Shown here: positions 10,182-19,168 of the stretch, piece after piece
Position numbering within the stretch: the first letter of the stretch is position 1
How the letters are laid out: each line of letters begins with the position of its first letter
DNA from: Burkholderia cepacia
GTDB lineage: Bacteria; Pseudomonadota; Gammaproteobacteria; Burkholderiales; Burkholderiaceae
Direction: 5' to 3'
Assembly: GCF_001718835.1 (NCBI RefSeq)
Contig: NZ_CP013442.1
Location: 372,001 to 436,000, forward strand
Length of the DNA: 64,000 bases
Translations under genes and position numbers: made by a program
The notes under the pieces: model-generated
The model's input: the letters and a program-made list of their open reading frames with translations, nothing else
Told to the model about the DNA's origin: nothing
The model's database searches: none

Positions 10182-11213
10182 TCAGCGATGCGCGTCGATC
10201 ACGCCGACGGCCATCTCGGCGAGGCGCCCGGCCATTTCACCGACCTGGCGCGCCTTCGTGCTCGACGCATTGCCCTGCAGCGCGCGCGCCTTCACGCCCT
10301 GCGCGATCGCCGCGAGCCGGAAGAAACTGAATGCGAGATAGAAATGCCAGTCGCGGATCGGCTCGATGCCGCGCAGCTCGCAATAGCGCGCAACGATCTG
10401 CGCTTCGTGCGGGATGCCGAGCGCGTCGCGATCCTCGCCCGCGAGCCCCGGCACGTCGCCGGCGGACGGCAGCCGCAGGCACATGCAGAAGTACGCGAGA
10501 TCGGCGAGCGGGTTGCCGAGCGTCGACAGTTCCCAGTCGAGCACGGCCTGCACGCGATAGCTGTCGCGCGCGAACATCAGGTTGTCGATCCGAAAATCGC
10601 CATGCACCAGCGTCGGCCGGCCCGTGTCCTCCGGGCACGCCTTCGGCAGCCAGTCGATCAGCGTCTCCATCGCGTCGAGGCGCTCCGTTTCCGCCGCGCG
10701 GTACTGCTTCGTCCACACGCCGATCTGGCGTTCGAAATAGCTGCCGGGGCGGCCGTAGTCGGCGAGGCCCACCGCGTCGACATCGACGTCGTGCAACGCG
10801 GCCATCGTCTGCAGCAACGCGTCGTAGCACACCGCGCGATCGGCCTTCGGCAGCTCCGGCAGCGCGGGATCCCAGAAGATCCGGCCGTCCTCGAAGCTCA
10901 TCACGTAGAACAGGCTGCCGATCACGTCGCGGTCTTCGCAGAGGTGATACGGATGCGCGACCGGCACCGCGGTGCCCGACAGCGCGCTCAGCACGCGGAA
11001 TTCGCGGTCGACCGCGTGCGCGGATTTCAGCAGTTCGCCCGGCGGCTGGCGGCGCAGCACGTAGCGGCCGCTCTTCGCATGCAGCAGGAAAGTCGGATTC
11101 GACTGGCCGCCGGCAAACTTCTCCGCTTCGACGGGCCCCTCGAAGCCGGGGATGTGTTGTTCCAGATACTGCGTGAGCCTGGCGACATCGAGTTGCTGCG
11201 GTGTGTTCGTCAT
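10182..11213 (-). CDS. APH-family phosphotransferase (ACAD10/11 kinase-domain type)
   Basis: The product is a 343-residue kinase of the aminoglycoside phosphotransferase/choline kinase fold. It carries the Brenner motif HGDFRIDN with His204, catalytic Asp206 and Asn211, and the metal-binding Asp226 in LDWELSTLGNP. The glycine-rich GGQSNPTF region starts near residue 35. This subfamily is known as the kinase domain of ACAD10/ACAD11 and as LvaA of levulinate catabolism, which phosphorylates 4-hydroxyacyl-CoA. Linkage to an ACAD11-like dehydrogenase supports that role over antibiotic resistance. The start at 11213 lacks a strong Shine-Dalgarno and lies 19 nt past the phosphatase stop, so translational coupling is likely. 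Confidence 0.85.
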   Translation of the reverse strand: MTNTPQQLDVARLTQYLEQHIPGFEGPVEAEKFAGGQSNPTFLLHAKSGRYVLRRQPPGELLKSAHAVDREFRVLSALSGTAVPVAHPYHLCEDRDVIGSLFYVMSFEDGRIFWDPALPELPKADRAVCYDALLQTMAALHDVDVDAVGLADYGRPGSYFERQIGVWTKQYRAAETERLDAMETLIDWLPKACPEDTGRPTLVHGDFRIDNLMFARDSYRVQAVLDWELSTLGNPLADLAYFCMCLRLPSAGDVPGLAGEDRDALGIPHEAQIVARYCELRGIEPIRDWHFYLAFSFFRLAAIAQGVKARALQGNASSTKARQVGEMAGRLAEMAVGVIDAHR

Positions 11214-11232
11214 CGTCGCGATCGTTCGTGGG

Positions 11233-11907
11233 TCAGCCGTAGGTTCGCAGCGCGTGTCGTTCGGGATCCTCCAGATGCGGGATGCCGTTGAACGACGCGA
11301 GGTGGAACGCATCGGCGTTGAAGAAAAACTGCGAAAGGCTGCTGTTGCGGATCTGCAGGTTCAGCGCGATCGCACTCGACGGCGGGGCGGCCAGCACCTG
11401 CTGCACGGTGACCGCGATCGGGCCGCCGGAGCTCACCGTCAGCACGCGCCGGCCGCCGCCGTGGCGGATGGCCGCGCGGGCATCGGCCACGCGCTGCTGG
11501 AAGTGCGCCCAGGTCTCGGGAACGGGCCCGCTCAGCTTGTCCTCCGACCAGAGCTGCAGCACCTGCCGCAGCGCGCGGAAATGCGACTTCATCGAGCCGG
11601 CCGCGAGCCGCGCGAGCTCCGGATAGTCGGCGGCAGCCGCGGCAAACAGCCCTTCGAAGTCGTATTCGTTCAGGCCGGGATGGCGGTCGTAGCCGAGGTC
11701 CTCACGGCCCATCCCGCGCAGGATCGCGTCGACCGTCTGCGCATGGCGGTTCATCGTGCCGCAGATCACGCGGTCGAACGCCAGGCCTTGCTGCGCAAAG
11801 TATTCGCCGAGCCAGACGCTTTGCCGTTCGCCGAGCGCGGAGAGCCGGTCGTAGTCGTCCGTGCCGAAGGACGCCTGCCCGTGCCGTACCAGAAAAAGTT
11901 CAGCCAT
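11233..11907 (-). CDS. Histidine phosphatase family protein
   Basis: The product is 224 residues with the branch-1 histidine phosphatase motif RHG at residues 8-10 (FLVRHGQASF) and the later CGTMNRHAQT segment. The family removes phosphate from small metabolites or proteins through a phospho-His intermediate. It is the first gene before the APH-type kinase. A role in clearing or recycling a phosphorylated acyl intermediate is possible but speculative. The exact substrate cannot be told from sequence. Confidence 0.85.
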   Translation of the reverse strand: MAELFLVRHGQASFGTDDYDRLSALGERQSVWLGEYFAQQGLAFDRVICGTMNRHAQTVDAILRGMGREDLGYDRHPGLNEYDFEGLFAAAAADYPELARLAAGSMKSHFRALRQVLQLWSEDKLSGPVPETWAHFQQRVADARAAIRHGGGRRVLTVSSGGPIAVTVQQVLAAPPSSAIALNLQIRNSSLSQFFFNADAFHLASFNGIPHLEDPERHALRTYG

Positions 11908-12123
11908 CGCATGCTCATCCGTGAGTAGCGGTCAGATTAGCGGCCGGACGTGCATTTTTGAAATTTATTTGTTGAATCGATGGGTATTCACGCCGCGAAT
12001 TTCGGCTGACCGGCCGGACGAAGCGTTGGGGGTGACGGCTGGCGGCCGATCGGAACGACGCATGGAACCGTTTTCATCCAAGCCGCGCAACCTGCGGCTC
12101 ACCTATCGTCGCGCCGCACCCGG

Positions 12124-13068
12124 TCAAAGCGCGGCCGCCAGCTCCGGCACCGCCTGAAAGAGATCGGCTTCGAGCCCATAGTCGGCCACGCTGAAGATCG
12201 GTGCTTCCGGATCCTTGTTGATCGCGACGATCACCTTCGAATCCTTCATGCCGGCCAGATGCTGGATCGCGCCCGAGATGCCGACCGCGATGTACAGCTG
12301 CGGCGCGACGATCTTGCCGGTCTGGCCGACCTGATAGTCGTTCGGCACGTAGCCGGCGTCGACTGCCGCGCGCGAGGCGCCGAGTGCCGCTGACAGCTTG
12401 TCGGCCAGCGGCTCCAGCACCTTCGTGTAGTTCTCGCCGCTGCCCAGGCCACGGCCGCCCGACACGATGATGCTTGCCGACGTCAGCTCCGGACGGTCCA
12501 GCTTCGTCACTTCACGGCTCACGAATTGCGACTTGCCGGCATCCGCCGCCGCTTCGATCTTCTCGACCGACGCGCTGCCGCCTTCCGCTGCAACCGGATC
12601 GAAACCGGTCGCGCGCACCGTGATGACCTTGATCGGGTCGCTCGACTGCACCGTCGCGATCGCGTTGCCCGCGTAGATCGGACGCTCGAACGTGTCGGCC
12701 GAGTCGACCGCCGTGATGTCCGAGATCTGCGCGACGTCGAGCTTCGCGGCGATACGCGGTGCGATGTTCTTGCCGTATGCAGTCGCCGGCGCGAGGATGT
12801 GCGAGTAGTCCTTCGCGATGTTCAGGGCGGTCGCCTCGACGTTTTCCGCGAGGCCCGCTTCGAGTTGCGGCGCGTCGGCCAGCAGCACCTTCGATACACC
12901 TGCGATCTTCGCGGCCGCATCGGCTGCGGCCTGCGCGTTGTGACCCGCGACCAGCACATGGATCGCCTCGTCGATGAACGTCGCGACAACCGCTGCCGCC
13001 GCCACCGTATTGAGCGTCGCGGCCTTGATCGACACGTGGTCGTGTTCTGCAATCACCAGAATCGTCAT
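12124..13068 (-). CDS. etfA: Electron transfer flavoprotein, alpha subunit
   Basis: The product is 314 residues, the usual length for EtfA. The C-terminal FAD-binding part is clear: SGGRGLGSGENY, the GYVPNDYQVGQTGK segment, then AVGISGAIQHLAGMKDS and INKDPEAPIF. With EtfB it shuttles electrons from acyl-CoA dehydrogenases to ETF-ubiquinone oxidoreductase. It follows etfB by 15 nt. Its position between two acyl-CoA dehydrogenases suggests that it serves the surrounding catabolic enzymes, although it could also be the general ETF of the cell. Confidence 0.97.
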   Translation of the reverse strand: MTILVIAEHDHVSIKAATLNTVAAAAVVATFIDEAIHVLVAGHNAQAAADAAAKIAGVSKVLLADAPQLEAGLAENVEATALNIAKDYSHILAPATAYGKNIAPRIAAKLDVAQISDITAVDSADTFERPIYAGNAIATVQSSDPIKVITVRATGFDPVAAEGGSASVEKIEAAADAGKSQFVSREVTKLDRPELTSASIIVSGGRGLGSGENYTKVLEPLADKLSAALGASRAAVDAGYVPNDYQVGQTGKIVAPQLYIAVGISGAIQHLAGMKDSKVIVAINKDPEAPIFSVADYGLEADLFQAVPELAAAL

Positions 13069-13083
13069 TTCCCTGCGCTCCCT

Positions 13084-13833
13084 TTACAGCACCTTGGCTT
13101 CGGTCTTCAGCTTCTCGACCAGCGTCTTCACGTCCGGCACCTTCACGCCGGCTGCGCGCTTCGGCGGCTCTGCCACCTTCAGCGTCTTCAGACGCGGCGC
13201 GACGTCCACGCCGAGGTCTTCCGGCTTCACCGTTTCCAGCGGCTTCTTCTTCGCCTTCATGATGTTCGGCAGCGTCACGTAGCGCGGCTCGTTCAGGCGC
13301 AGGTCGGTCGTCACGACCGCCGGCAGCGTCAGCGACAGCGTTTCCGCACCGCCGTCGACTTCGCGTGCGACCGTTGCCTTGCCGTCCGCGATCGTGACCT
13401 TCGACGCGAACGTCGCTTGCGGCAGACCCGCCAGCGCGGCGAGCATCTGGCCGGTCTGGTTCGAATCATCGTCGATCGCCTGCTTGCCGAGGATCACCAG
13501 TTGCGGCTGTTCCTTGTCGACCAGCGCCTTCAGGATCTTCGCGACGGCCAGCGGCTCGACGCTGTCGTTCGACTCGACGAGGATCGCGCGATCCGCGCCG
13601 ATCGCCAGCGCCGTACGCAGCGTTTCCTGCGCTTGCGTCACGCCCACCGACACCGCGATCACTTCGGTCGCGACACCGGCTTCCTTCAGGCGCACGGCTT
13701 CTTCAACGGCGATTTCGTCGAACGGATTGATGCTCATCTTGATGTTTGCCAGATCGACGCCCGATCCGTCGGCCTTCACGCGCACCTTCACATTCGCATC
13801 CGCGACGCGCTTCACTGCTACCAGCACTTTCAT
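13084..13833 (-). CDS. etfB: Electron transfer flavoprotein, beta subunit
   Basis: The product is 249 residues, beginning MKVLVAVKRV with the family segments INPFDEIAVEEAVRLKE and ADRAILVE, and a C-terminal part with LPAVVTTDLRLNEPRY and KAKKKPLE. It binds AMP and pairs with EtfA. ATG at 13833 was chosen over an upstream in-frame start because it matches the family N terminus and has AGGAG 5 nt upstream. A 176-nt gap separates it from the upstream acyl-CoA dehydrogenase; either an internal promoter or read-through is possible. Confidence 0.97.
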   Translation of the reverse strand: MKVLVAVKRVADANVKVRVKADGSGVDLANIKMSINPFDEIAVEEAVRLKEAGVATEVIAVSVGVTQAQETLRTALAIGADRAILVESNDSVEPLAVAKILKALVDKEQPQLVILGKQAIDDDSNQTGQMLAALAGLPQATFASKVTIADGKATVAREVDGGAETLSLTLPAVVTTDLRLNEPRYVTLPNIMKAKKKPLETVKPEDLGVDVAPRLKTLKVAEPPKRAAGVKVPDVKTLVEKLKTEAKVL

Positions 13834-14009
13834 TGCTGCTCCTGATTCAATTTCCTCGATACAGCGGCCGTCCAGTCCCTTCATGTCGTTCACCGATCCG
13901 GATTCCTGAACGAATCGGCCACATCGATCGGTTACCCGGTTGCGCGAAGACAGGACGCGTGAGGGCTCCCGGTTTCGCGCCAGCCGGTAGCCCCGCCGCC
14001 GTCGCGCGC

Positions 14010-15299
14010 TTATTCCCGCGCCCACCCTTCCTGATAGAGCTTCCCGGCCAGCACGCCGAGCCGCGATGCGAGCACGTAGTTCTCGCCGTCCTCGATCAGC
14101 GCCGAGCGCACGTCGCGAAACAGCTTCTCGATCGGGAATTCGCGCGTGGTGCCGTTGCCGCCGAACAGCTGGAACGCCTCATGCGTGATCTTCATCGCTT
14201 CCTCGGTCACGCTCACCTTCGCCTGCGCGGTCGCATACGGATGACTCTGCGGCGACATCCGCGAGAACGCGAGGCTGCGGCGCGAGATCGCGCGCGCCAT
14301 CTCGAGCCGACGCAGCATCTCGCCGATGCGCAGGTGCGTCATCTGGTGATCCATCAGCAACGCGCCGCCCTGTTTGCGCTCGTGGCAATACGCGAGCGCC
14401 AGTTCGAACGCGGCGCGTGCCGCGCCGACGAACACCTGGCACATGTGCGTGCCCGCATATGACCACGTCGACGCGAGGTTGCCGAGATAGTCGTCCTTCA
14501 GCGCGACCGCGAAGCGCCTGGGCACCTTCACGTTGTCGAAATAGATCTCGCCCTGCGGCAGCGAGCGCTGGCCGATCTTGTCGAGCGGCTTGCCGCGCGA
14601 CACGCCGGGCAGATCGAGCGGCAGGATCATCGCGATGCCGTTCGTAAACGCGCTGCGCTCGCCTTCGCCGTAAAAGCCGTCGCCGTAGTCGGCCGCCATG
14701 TACGCGAGCGCGACCTGCGCGACCGAGCCGTTCGAGATCCACGCCGAGCTTTGCCCGTTGATCACGATCTCGTCGGCGCCGACCTTCGCGGACACGTTGC
14801 CGACCGGCTGCCGGCCATGCGCGCCGAGTTCCTGCCGATACAGGATCGCCGCGTCCGAGCCGCGATCGGGCTGCGTGTTCATCCAGCAGCCGATCTTGCC
14901 GGTACACATGTCGATCAGTTCCTGGTTGCCGACCGACTGGGCCATCATCAACGGCGTGGTCGCGGCGCCAAGCGAAACGGCCAGACCCGAATCGCCCCAG
15001 CCGAGTTCCTCGCCGATCAGCGACTCGATGCGCACGGCCGTTTCCGGCGGAAACTGCGCGATCAGTTGCGGATCGAGCCCGAGCTTCGCGCTCTCGACGA
15101 TCGCGGCCCAATACGGCGAGCCCGGAGCGATCACGTCCTCCGCCGTCATCCGGTCGAGCTCGCGGCCGATCGGCCGCAGCACGTCGCGCGCAAAACGATG
15201 AACCGTGTGCTGGATTGCACTTTCCTCTTCGCTCAACGGCGTCTCGAAGCCGGTCAGCCCGACCGACGGCAATGCAGCGGATTTATGCAGACGAATCAT
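14010..15299 (-). CDS. Acyl-CoA dehydrogenase family protein (first gene of unit A)
   Basis: The 429-residue ACAD-fold flavoenzyme has an N-terminal helical domain (SAIQHTVHRFARDVLRP), a middle domain with MNTQPDRGSDAAI and ISNGSVAQVAL, and a C-terminal domain with the FAD-contacting QLFGGNGTTREFPIEKLFRD. Its substrate class is unknown. It is transcribed from the shared promoter module A, whose -10 lies about 65 nt upstream of the start. ETF genes follow on the same strand, a natural redox partner arrangement. Confidence 0.9.
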   Translation of the reverse strand: MIRLHKSAALPSVGLTGFETPLSEEESAIQHTVHRFARDVLRPIGRELDRMTAEDVIAPGSPYWAAIVESAKLGLDPQLIAQFPPETAVRIESLIGEELGWGDSGLAVSLGAATTPLMMAQSVGNQELIDMCTGKIGCWMNTQPDRGSDAAILYRQELGAHGRQPVGNVSAKVGADEIVINGQSSAWISNGSVAQVALAYMAADYGDGFYGEGERSAFTNGIAMILPLDLPGVSRGKPLDKIGQRSLPQGEIYFDNVKVPRRFAVALKDDYLGNLASTWSYAGTHMCQVFVGAARAAFELALAYCHERKQGGALLMDHQMTHLRIGEMLRRLEMARAISRRSLAFSRMSPQSHPYATAQAKVSVTEEAMKITHEAFQLFGGNGTTREFPIEKLFRDVRSALIEDGENYVLASRLGVLAGKLYQEGWARE

Positions 15300-15364
15300 T
15301 TCGGTTCTCCTCCTCTCCTGGAAGCATGCCGACCGGACAGCGGGTGCATCCGGTCATCCCACAT

Positions 15365-15398
15365 CTAGTAATACATGACAAACATAGGTCATCATGAC
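15365..15398 (-). promoter_or_regulatory. Shared promoter/operator module A
   Basis: On the minus strand, ATGACC (15387-15392, -35-like) and TACTAG (15365-15370, -10-like) are 16 nt apart. The -35 is the right half of the perfect palindrome GTCAT-c-ATGAC at 15388-15398. The 14-nt sequence ATGACAAACATAGG also occurs twice in direct orientation here on the plus strand. The same layout recurs at about 22.0, 33.2 and 37.0 kb. A repressor on the palindrome would block the -35. The spacer (TATGTTTGTCATGTAT) is most like that of module D. Confidence 0.7.
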
Positions 15399-15411
15399 AA
15401 ACATAGGGAGC

Positions 15412-15438
15412 AAAAAAAAGACAGGGTATTCCCCTGTC
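15412..15438 (-). terminator. Intrinsic terminator of unit B (after TetR1)
   Basis: The stem GACAGGG / CCCTGTC (15420-15426 / 15432-15438) is followed on the minus strand by eight T residues (15412-15419). It lies 32 nt past the TetR1 stop. The same stem and nearly the same loop occur at modules C and D, and a decayed copy occurs at module B. Confidence 0.88.
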
Positions 15439-15469
15439 TCTTCCGGATGCCGCGGTAGCGTTTCGGCCA

Positions 15470-16144
15470 TTACTTCCCGGCGGCGCTCGACGGCTTTCCG
15501 TACACGAGGTAATGGGCGGATTCCATGAATCTCGCCTCGAGCGCCGGCGTATGCCGCCCCGCGCCGGCTTGAAAGGCCAGCCCGTCGGCCATCGAGATCA
15601 GCAGCGTGGCGACGTGCCGGCTGTCGGCCGCGCTGAACGCCGGATTGACCGCGCGCAGCAGTTGCGCGAGGTCGCGCGTCAGCGTCGCGTACCACTCGTC
15701 GACCAGCCTGCGGCACTCGTCGTCGATCGCCGCGAACGAGAAGAAATGCACCCACAGCGCCCTGTATTGCGCATCCTTCGCATCGCGCAGCGCCCTCTTC
15801 ATGAGCGCGTCGAGTATCTCGTGCGGCGACGCGTCGCTGTCGAGCGCACGCGTCAGCTCTTTCAGGTACGTCCCGATGGCAGGCTCCATGACCGCCCGCA
15901 ATACGGCCAGCCGCGTCGGGAAGTAGTACTGCAGATTGCTGACGCTGATCCCTGCCGCCGCCGCAACCGCGCGCTGCGAGAACTCCAGCGGCCCGCCTTC
16001 CAGCAGAAGCTTGCGTGCGACGCGAATGATCGTGTTGCGCGTGCGCAGGCCCTGCGCGCGCAAGCCGTCGGTGCCGTTTCCTGCGGGTGCTGCGCTCGAT
16101 GTGCGCCGTTTCCTGCCGTTGCGCTGCTCAATGGGCACTGTCAT
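15470..16144 (-). CDS. TetR-family regulator (TetR1)
   Basis: The product is 224 residues. After a basic N-terminal stretch, the TetR helix-turn-helix spans about 28-75 (NTIIRVARKLLLEGG, FSQRAVAAAAGISVSNLQYYFPTRLAVL), followed by a helical ligand domain. The N-terminal layout resembles BetI-like regulators. ATG at 16144 is preferred to the long upstream in-frame extension, which is low-complexity and basic. The gene closes unit B and directly precedes promoter module A. It is a good candidate to bind the palindromes of the shared modules, but the effector is unknown. Confidence 0.87.
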   Translation of the reverse strand: MTVPIEQRNGRKRRTSSAAPAGNGTDGLRAQGLRTRNTIIRVARKLLLEGGPLEFSQRAVAAAAGISVSNLQYYFPTRLAVLRAVMEPAIGTYLKELTRALDSDASPHEILDALMKRALRDAKDAQYRALWVHFFSFAAIDDECRRLVDEWYATLTRDLAQLLRAVNPAFSAADSRHVATLLISMADGLAFQAGAGRHTPALEARFMESAHYLVYGKPSSAAGK

Positions 16145-16216
16145 CGCTTTCCGTCGTCGTTTGGGCGCTCTGGCCTCGTGGAAATAGTCTCGCCGGCGCT
16201 TCGCCGGGCGCTGATG

Positions 16217-16246
16217 ACTATACCCGATGCCTGACGCATTTTCCAA
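16217..16246 (-). promoter_or_regulatory. Possible internal promoter for TetR1
   Basis: On the minus strand, TTGGAA (16241-16246) and TATAGT (16217-16222) are 18 nt apart in the 219-nt gap between the DAO gene and TetR1. It would allow the regulator to be made independently of the operon. Confidence 0.45.
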
Positions 16247-16363
16247 CAAGTCGCTTACGCCCGGCTGGCTTGCCCGGGCGCGTGATCGGCCTCCGTTTCG
16301 ACGCATCGGGAGCCGGCCCGCAAGACGCTCCCGAGCGGGTGACTTCAGCCGCGACACCCGTTG

Positions 16364-17707
16364 CTATGTGCTTCGCGCAGCCGTGTCGCGCACCTTGCGG
16401 TTCACGCGTTCGTCGAGCAGGTTCGCGACGCCGAGCATCGCGGTCATCGCACACCATCGCAGCGGCTCGGGCAGCGTCGCAGGCGTCTTGTGGCGCAAGG
16501 CCGCCAGCAGCGGATGCTCGGCGCCCTGGATCCGCTCGGCCAGCAGTTCGCCGATCAACGACTGGGTGCCGACGCCATGCCCCGAACACCCGGCCGTGTA
16601 GATGATGTTCCGGTGCTCGCCGGTTTCGCCCGCCACGGGCAACGCATCGCCGGCCAGGCTGATATAGCCGCTCCAGCACGCGCGGACCGCGACGTCGCCC
16701 AATTCGGGAAAACGCTCGTGCAGCGTCTGCGCGAGCGCGCGATACGCGTCGTCGTCCGGCACGTTCGGCGTCTGCGAGCCGTATACATAATGCAGCCGCT
16801 TGGTCGTCAGCAGCAGCGTGTTGCGCGCGGTCAGGCGGTGGCTTTCCATCGTCAGATGCGAGGTCACGATGCCTTCGCGCCGCGGCCAGCCCAGCGCCGC
16901 GAGTTGCGCATCGGACAGCGGCTCGGTTTCGAGCGCCGATACGCGCAGCGGCATCACCTTGTCGCCGAGCAGGCCGAGCTGCGGCGTGTACGCATTGGTC
17001 GCGAGCACCAGCACCGGCGCACTCGCGCTGCCGCGCGCGGTATGCGCATTGACGACCGGTCCTTCGGTATACGAAAGCAGCGCGGTGTTTTCGTAGATCT
17101 TCACGCCCGCGCGGAGCGCCGCGCGCCGCAGGCCAGTTACGTACTTGCCCGGATCGAGCGTGCCGCCGTGCGGCATGTGGCAGCCGAACAGGAACGCCGG
17201 CGGAATCCCGCGTTCGCGCATCGCGGCATGATCGAGGAACGCCGCCGGAGAACCGAGTTCGACGCCCGTCTCCATGCTCTCGCGCAAGCGCTTCTCCTGC
17301 GACGGATGCACGCCCGCGCGAATGATCCCCGTCGCCTGGTAGTCGCAGTCGATCGCGTATTCGGCGAGCTTGCATTCGACGTACGCGACGCCCTCGTCGT
17401 AGAAGCCGACGATCCGCTTCGCCCGCTCCCGCCCCACGCGCTTGACGAACAGTTCGTATTCGAGGCCCTGGCCGCCGGCGAGATAGCCGGCATTGCGCCC
17501 GCTCGCGCCGAAGCCGGCGAATTCGCGTTCGAGCACGACGACGCTCGCGCCGCGCGCGGCCAGCTCCAGCGCGGTGGACAGCCCGGAGAAGCCCGCGCCG
17601 ACCACCACGACGTCCGCACTGACCTCGCCTTCGAGCGGCGGCTGCGGATCGTCCGGCATTTCCACCCATCCGCCGAGCGGACGATACTTTTCCAGCACTG
17701 CACTCAT
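16364..17707 (-). CDS. FAD-dependent oxidoreductase, DAO/PuuB-like
   Basis: The product is 447 residues. It has an FAD-binding GxGxxG in VVVGAGFSGLSTALELA (about 34-50), the GASGRNAGYLAGGQG segment typical of PuuB-like enzymes, and a C-terminal CSGHGVGTQSLIG block. The family oxidises secondary or primary amines such as gamma-glutamylputrescine to imines with O2, in the cytoplasm. No signal peptide is visible. The start at 17707 follows GGAGGAAA. It follows the thiolase gene after 194 nt, which leaves room for an internal promoter. It is a cytoplasmic amine-oxidising step beside the two periplasmic amine oxidases of the cluster; the actual substrate is unknown. Confidence 0.87.
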   Translation of the reverse strand: MSAVLEKYRPLGGWVEMPDDPQPPLEGEVSADVVVVGAGFSGLSTALELAARGASVVVLEREFAGFGASGRNAGYLAGGQGLEYELFVKRVGRERAKRIVGFYDEGVAYVECKLAEYAIDCDYQATGIIRAGVHPSQEKRLRESMETGVELGSPAAFLDHAAMRERGIPPAFLFGCHMPHGGTLDPGKYVTGLRRAALRAGVKIYENTALLSYTEGPVVNAHTARGSASAPVLVLATNAYTPQLGLLGDKVMPLRVSALETEPLSDAQLAALGWPRREGIVTSHLTMESHRLTARNTLLLTTKRLHYVYGSQTPNVPDDDAYRALAQTLHERFPELGDVAVRACWSGYISLAGDALPVAGETGEHRNIIYTAGCSGHGVGTQSLIGELLAERIQGAEHPLLAALRHKTPATLPEPLRWCAMTAMLGVANLLDERVNRKVRDTAARST

Positions 17708-17901
17708 TCCGGTTTCCTCCTTCCGGCGAACGAGGCACGCGGCCGCGCTCGCGACCGTGGGCGATCCCGTTGCCATTGCCATTGCACCAACTGCGCTTCG
17801 CACGGCATCGATGTCCGCCCCGGCGCCCGCCCGCCGGCGAACGCACCCGGGTTCAGGATTGCGTTGCGTCGCGGCCGGCCCCGTTGCCGGGCTTACCTTC
17901 C

Positions 17902-19143
17902 TCAGTGCCGGCTCAGGATATGGACGGCAAGCGCGGCCTCTTCAACGCCTTGCAAGCCGCCGCCGTTCTCCTGGATCGCATGACGCGCGCCGTCCACCTG
18001 GCGTGCGCCCGCTTCGCCGCGCAACTGCGTGACCAGTTCGTACAACTGCCCGATGCCGGTCGCACCGAGCGGATGGCCCTTCGATTCGAGGCCGCCCGAC
18101 GTGTTGATCGGGATGCGCCCGCCGAGCGTGAATTCGCCACGCTCGGCCGCGGCGCCGGCCTCCCCGAGGGGCGCGAGTCCGAGATTCTCGGCCTGGATGA
18201 TTTCGCCCATTGCCGACGCGTCGTGCACTTCGGCCACGTCCATGTCCTCCGGGCCAAGCGATGCCTGCTCATAAGCCTGCAGTGCCGCGAGACGGCCGAT
18301 GCTCTTCCCGGGCTCGTCGATGCGCCGCCGCGTGAAGCTGCGGATCACGCTCGCGGCGATCCGGATGCAGCGGCTGCGATCGGCGCCAATGCGTTCCAGC
18401 CCTTCCTCCGTGCAGAGGATCGCGGCTGCCGCGCCATCCGACAGCGGCGCACACATCGGCAGCGTGATCGGGTACGTGATCGGCGCGGCCGCCAGCACCT
18501 CGTCGATCGTGAACGGCTGGCGGAACTGGGAATACGGGTTGTGCACCGAATGCCCGTGGTTCTTCGCCGACACGGCGGCGATCTGTCGCTGCGTCGTGCC
18601 GTACGTGTGCATGTGATGCCGGCACATCGCAGCGTAGATCTTCATGAAGCGGCTGTACGGCTTGTCGGATTCCGATCCCGGAGGCGGCACGACACCTTCG
18701 CCCATCTTCGCCAGCGTCGCGAAATTCTCGTCGACGCGCGACACGTCCCAGCCGGCCTCGAACAGCGCGAACGATTTCGCCTTGTCCGCGACGTTCATCT
18801 TTTCCGCGCCGAGCGCGAGCGCGACGTCGCATGCGCCCGCCCTGAGGTGCTGCACCGCCAGATGCACGGCCGTGCTACCGGACGCGCATGCATTCTCGAC
18901 GTTGAACACCGGAATGCCTTCGAGGCCGATCTTGCTGAACACGACCTGGCCGGGAATCGACAACTGCCCCTGCAGCGGGCCGTTGGTGATGCCCGCGTAG
19001 AACGCGGCGCGGATCGCATCGGCGTGGCAGCCGGCGTCCTTGAGTGCACCGCGCAGCGCCTCTCTCGCCAGATCGTCGAGGCTGCGGTCGAGATGCCGCC
19101 CGAACACGGTCATCGCGATGCCGGCGATGTAGATGTTGCTCAT
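17902..19143 (-). CDS. Thiolase family protein, SCPx-like
   Basis: The product is 413 residues. The nucleophile Cys86 sits in NVENACASGSTA and the C-terminal SKGHPLGATG motif carries the catalytic His. The wording is that of SCPx/lipid-transfer-type thiolases (VFNVENACASGS, AEVHDASAMGE), which cleave branched or sterol-like 3-ketoacyl-CoAs, rather than FadA-type. It lacks an appended sterol-carrier domain. It sits 25 nt after the acyl-CoA ligase gene and is clearly co-transcribed, suggesting the terminal thiolytic step of the unit B pathway. Confidence 0.9.
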   Translation of the reverse strand: MSNIYIAGIAMTVFGRHLDRSLDDLAREALRGALKDAGCHADAIRAAFYAGITNGPLQGQLSIPGQVVFSKIGLEGIPVFNVENACASGSTAVHLAVQHLRAGACDVALALGAEKMNVADKAKSFALFEAGWDVSRVDENFATLAKMGEGVVPPPGSESDKPYSRFMKIYAAMCRHHMHTYGTTQRQIAAVSAKNHGHSVHNPYSQFRQPFTIDEVLAAAPITYPITLPMCAPLSDGAAAAILCTEEGLERIGADRSRCIRIAASVIRSFTRRRIDEPGKSIGRLAALQAYEQASLGPEDMDVAEVHDASAMGEIIQAENLGLAPLGEAGAAAERGEFTLGGRIPINTSGGLESKGHPLGATGIGQLYELVTQLRGEAGARQVDGARHAIQENGGGLQGVEEAALAVHILSRH

Positions 19144-19168
19144 GGTGTAGCGTCCGTGGAAGTGGGAC

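Noticed and set aside
10182..11213. APH-fold protein as an aminoglycoside resistance gene
   Set aside because: The subfamily and linkage to an acyl-CoA dehydrogenase point to metabolism; nothing indicates a resistance role.
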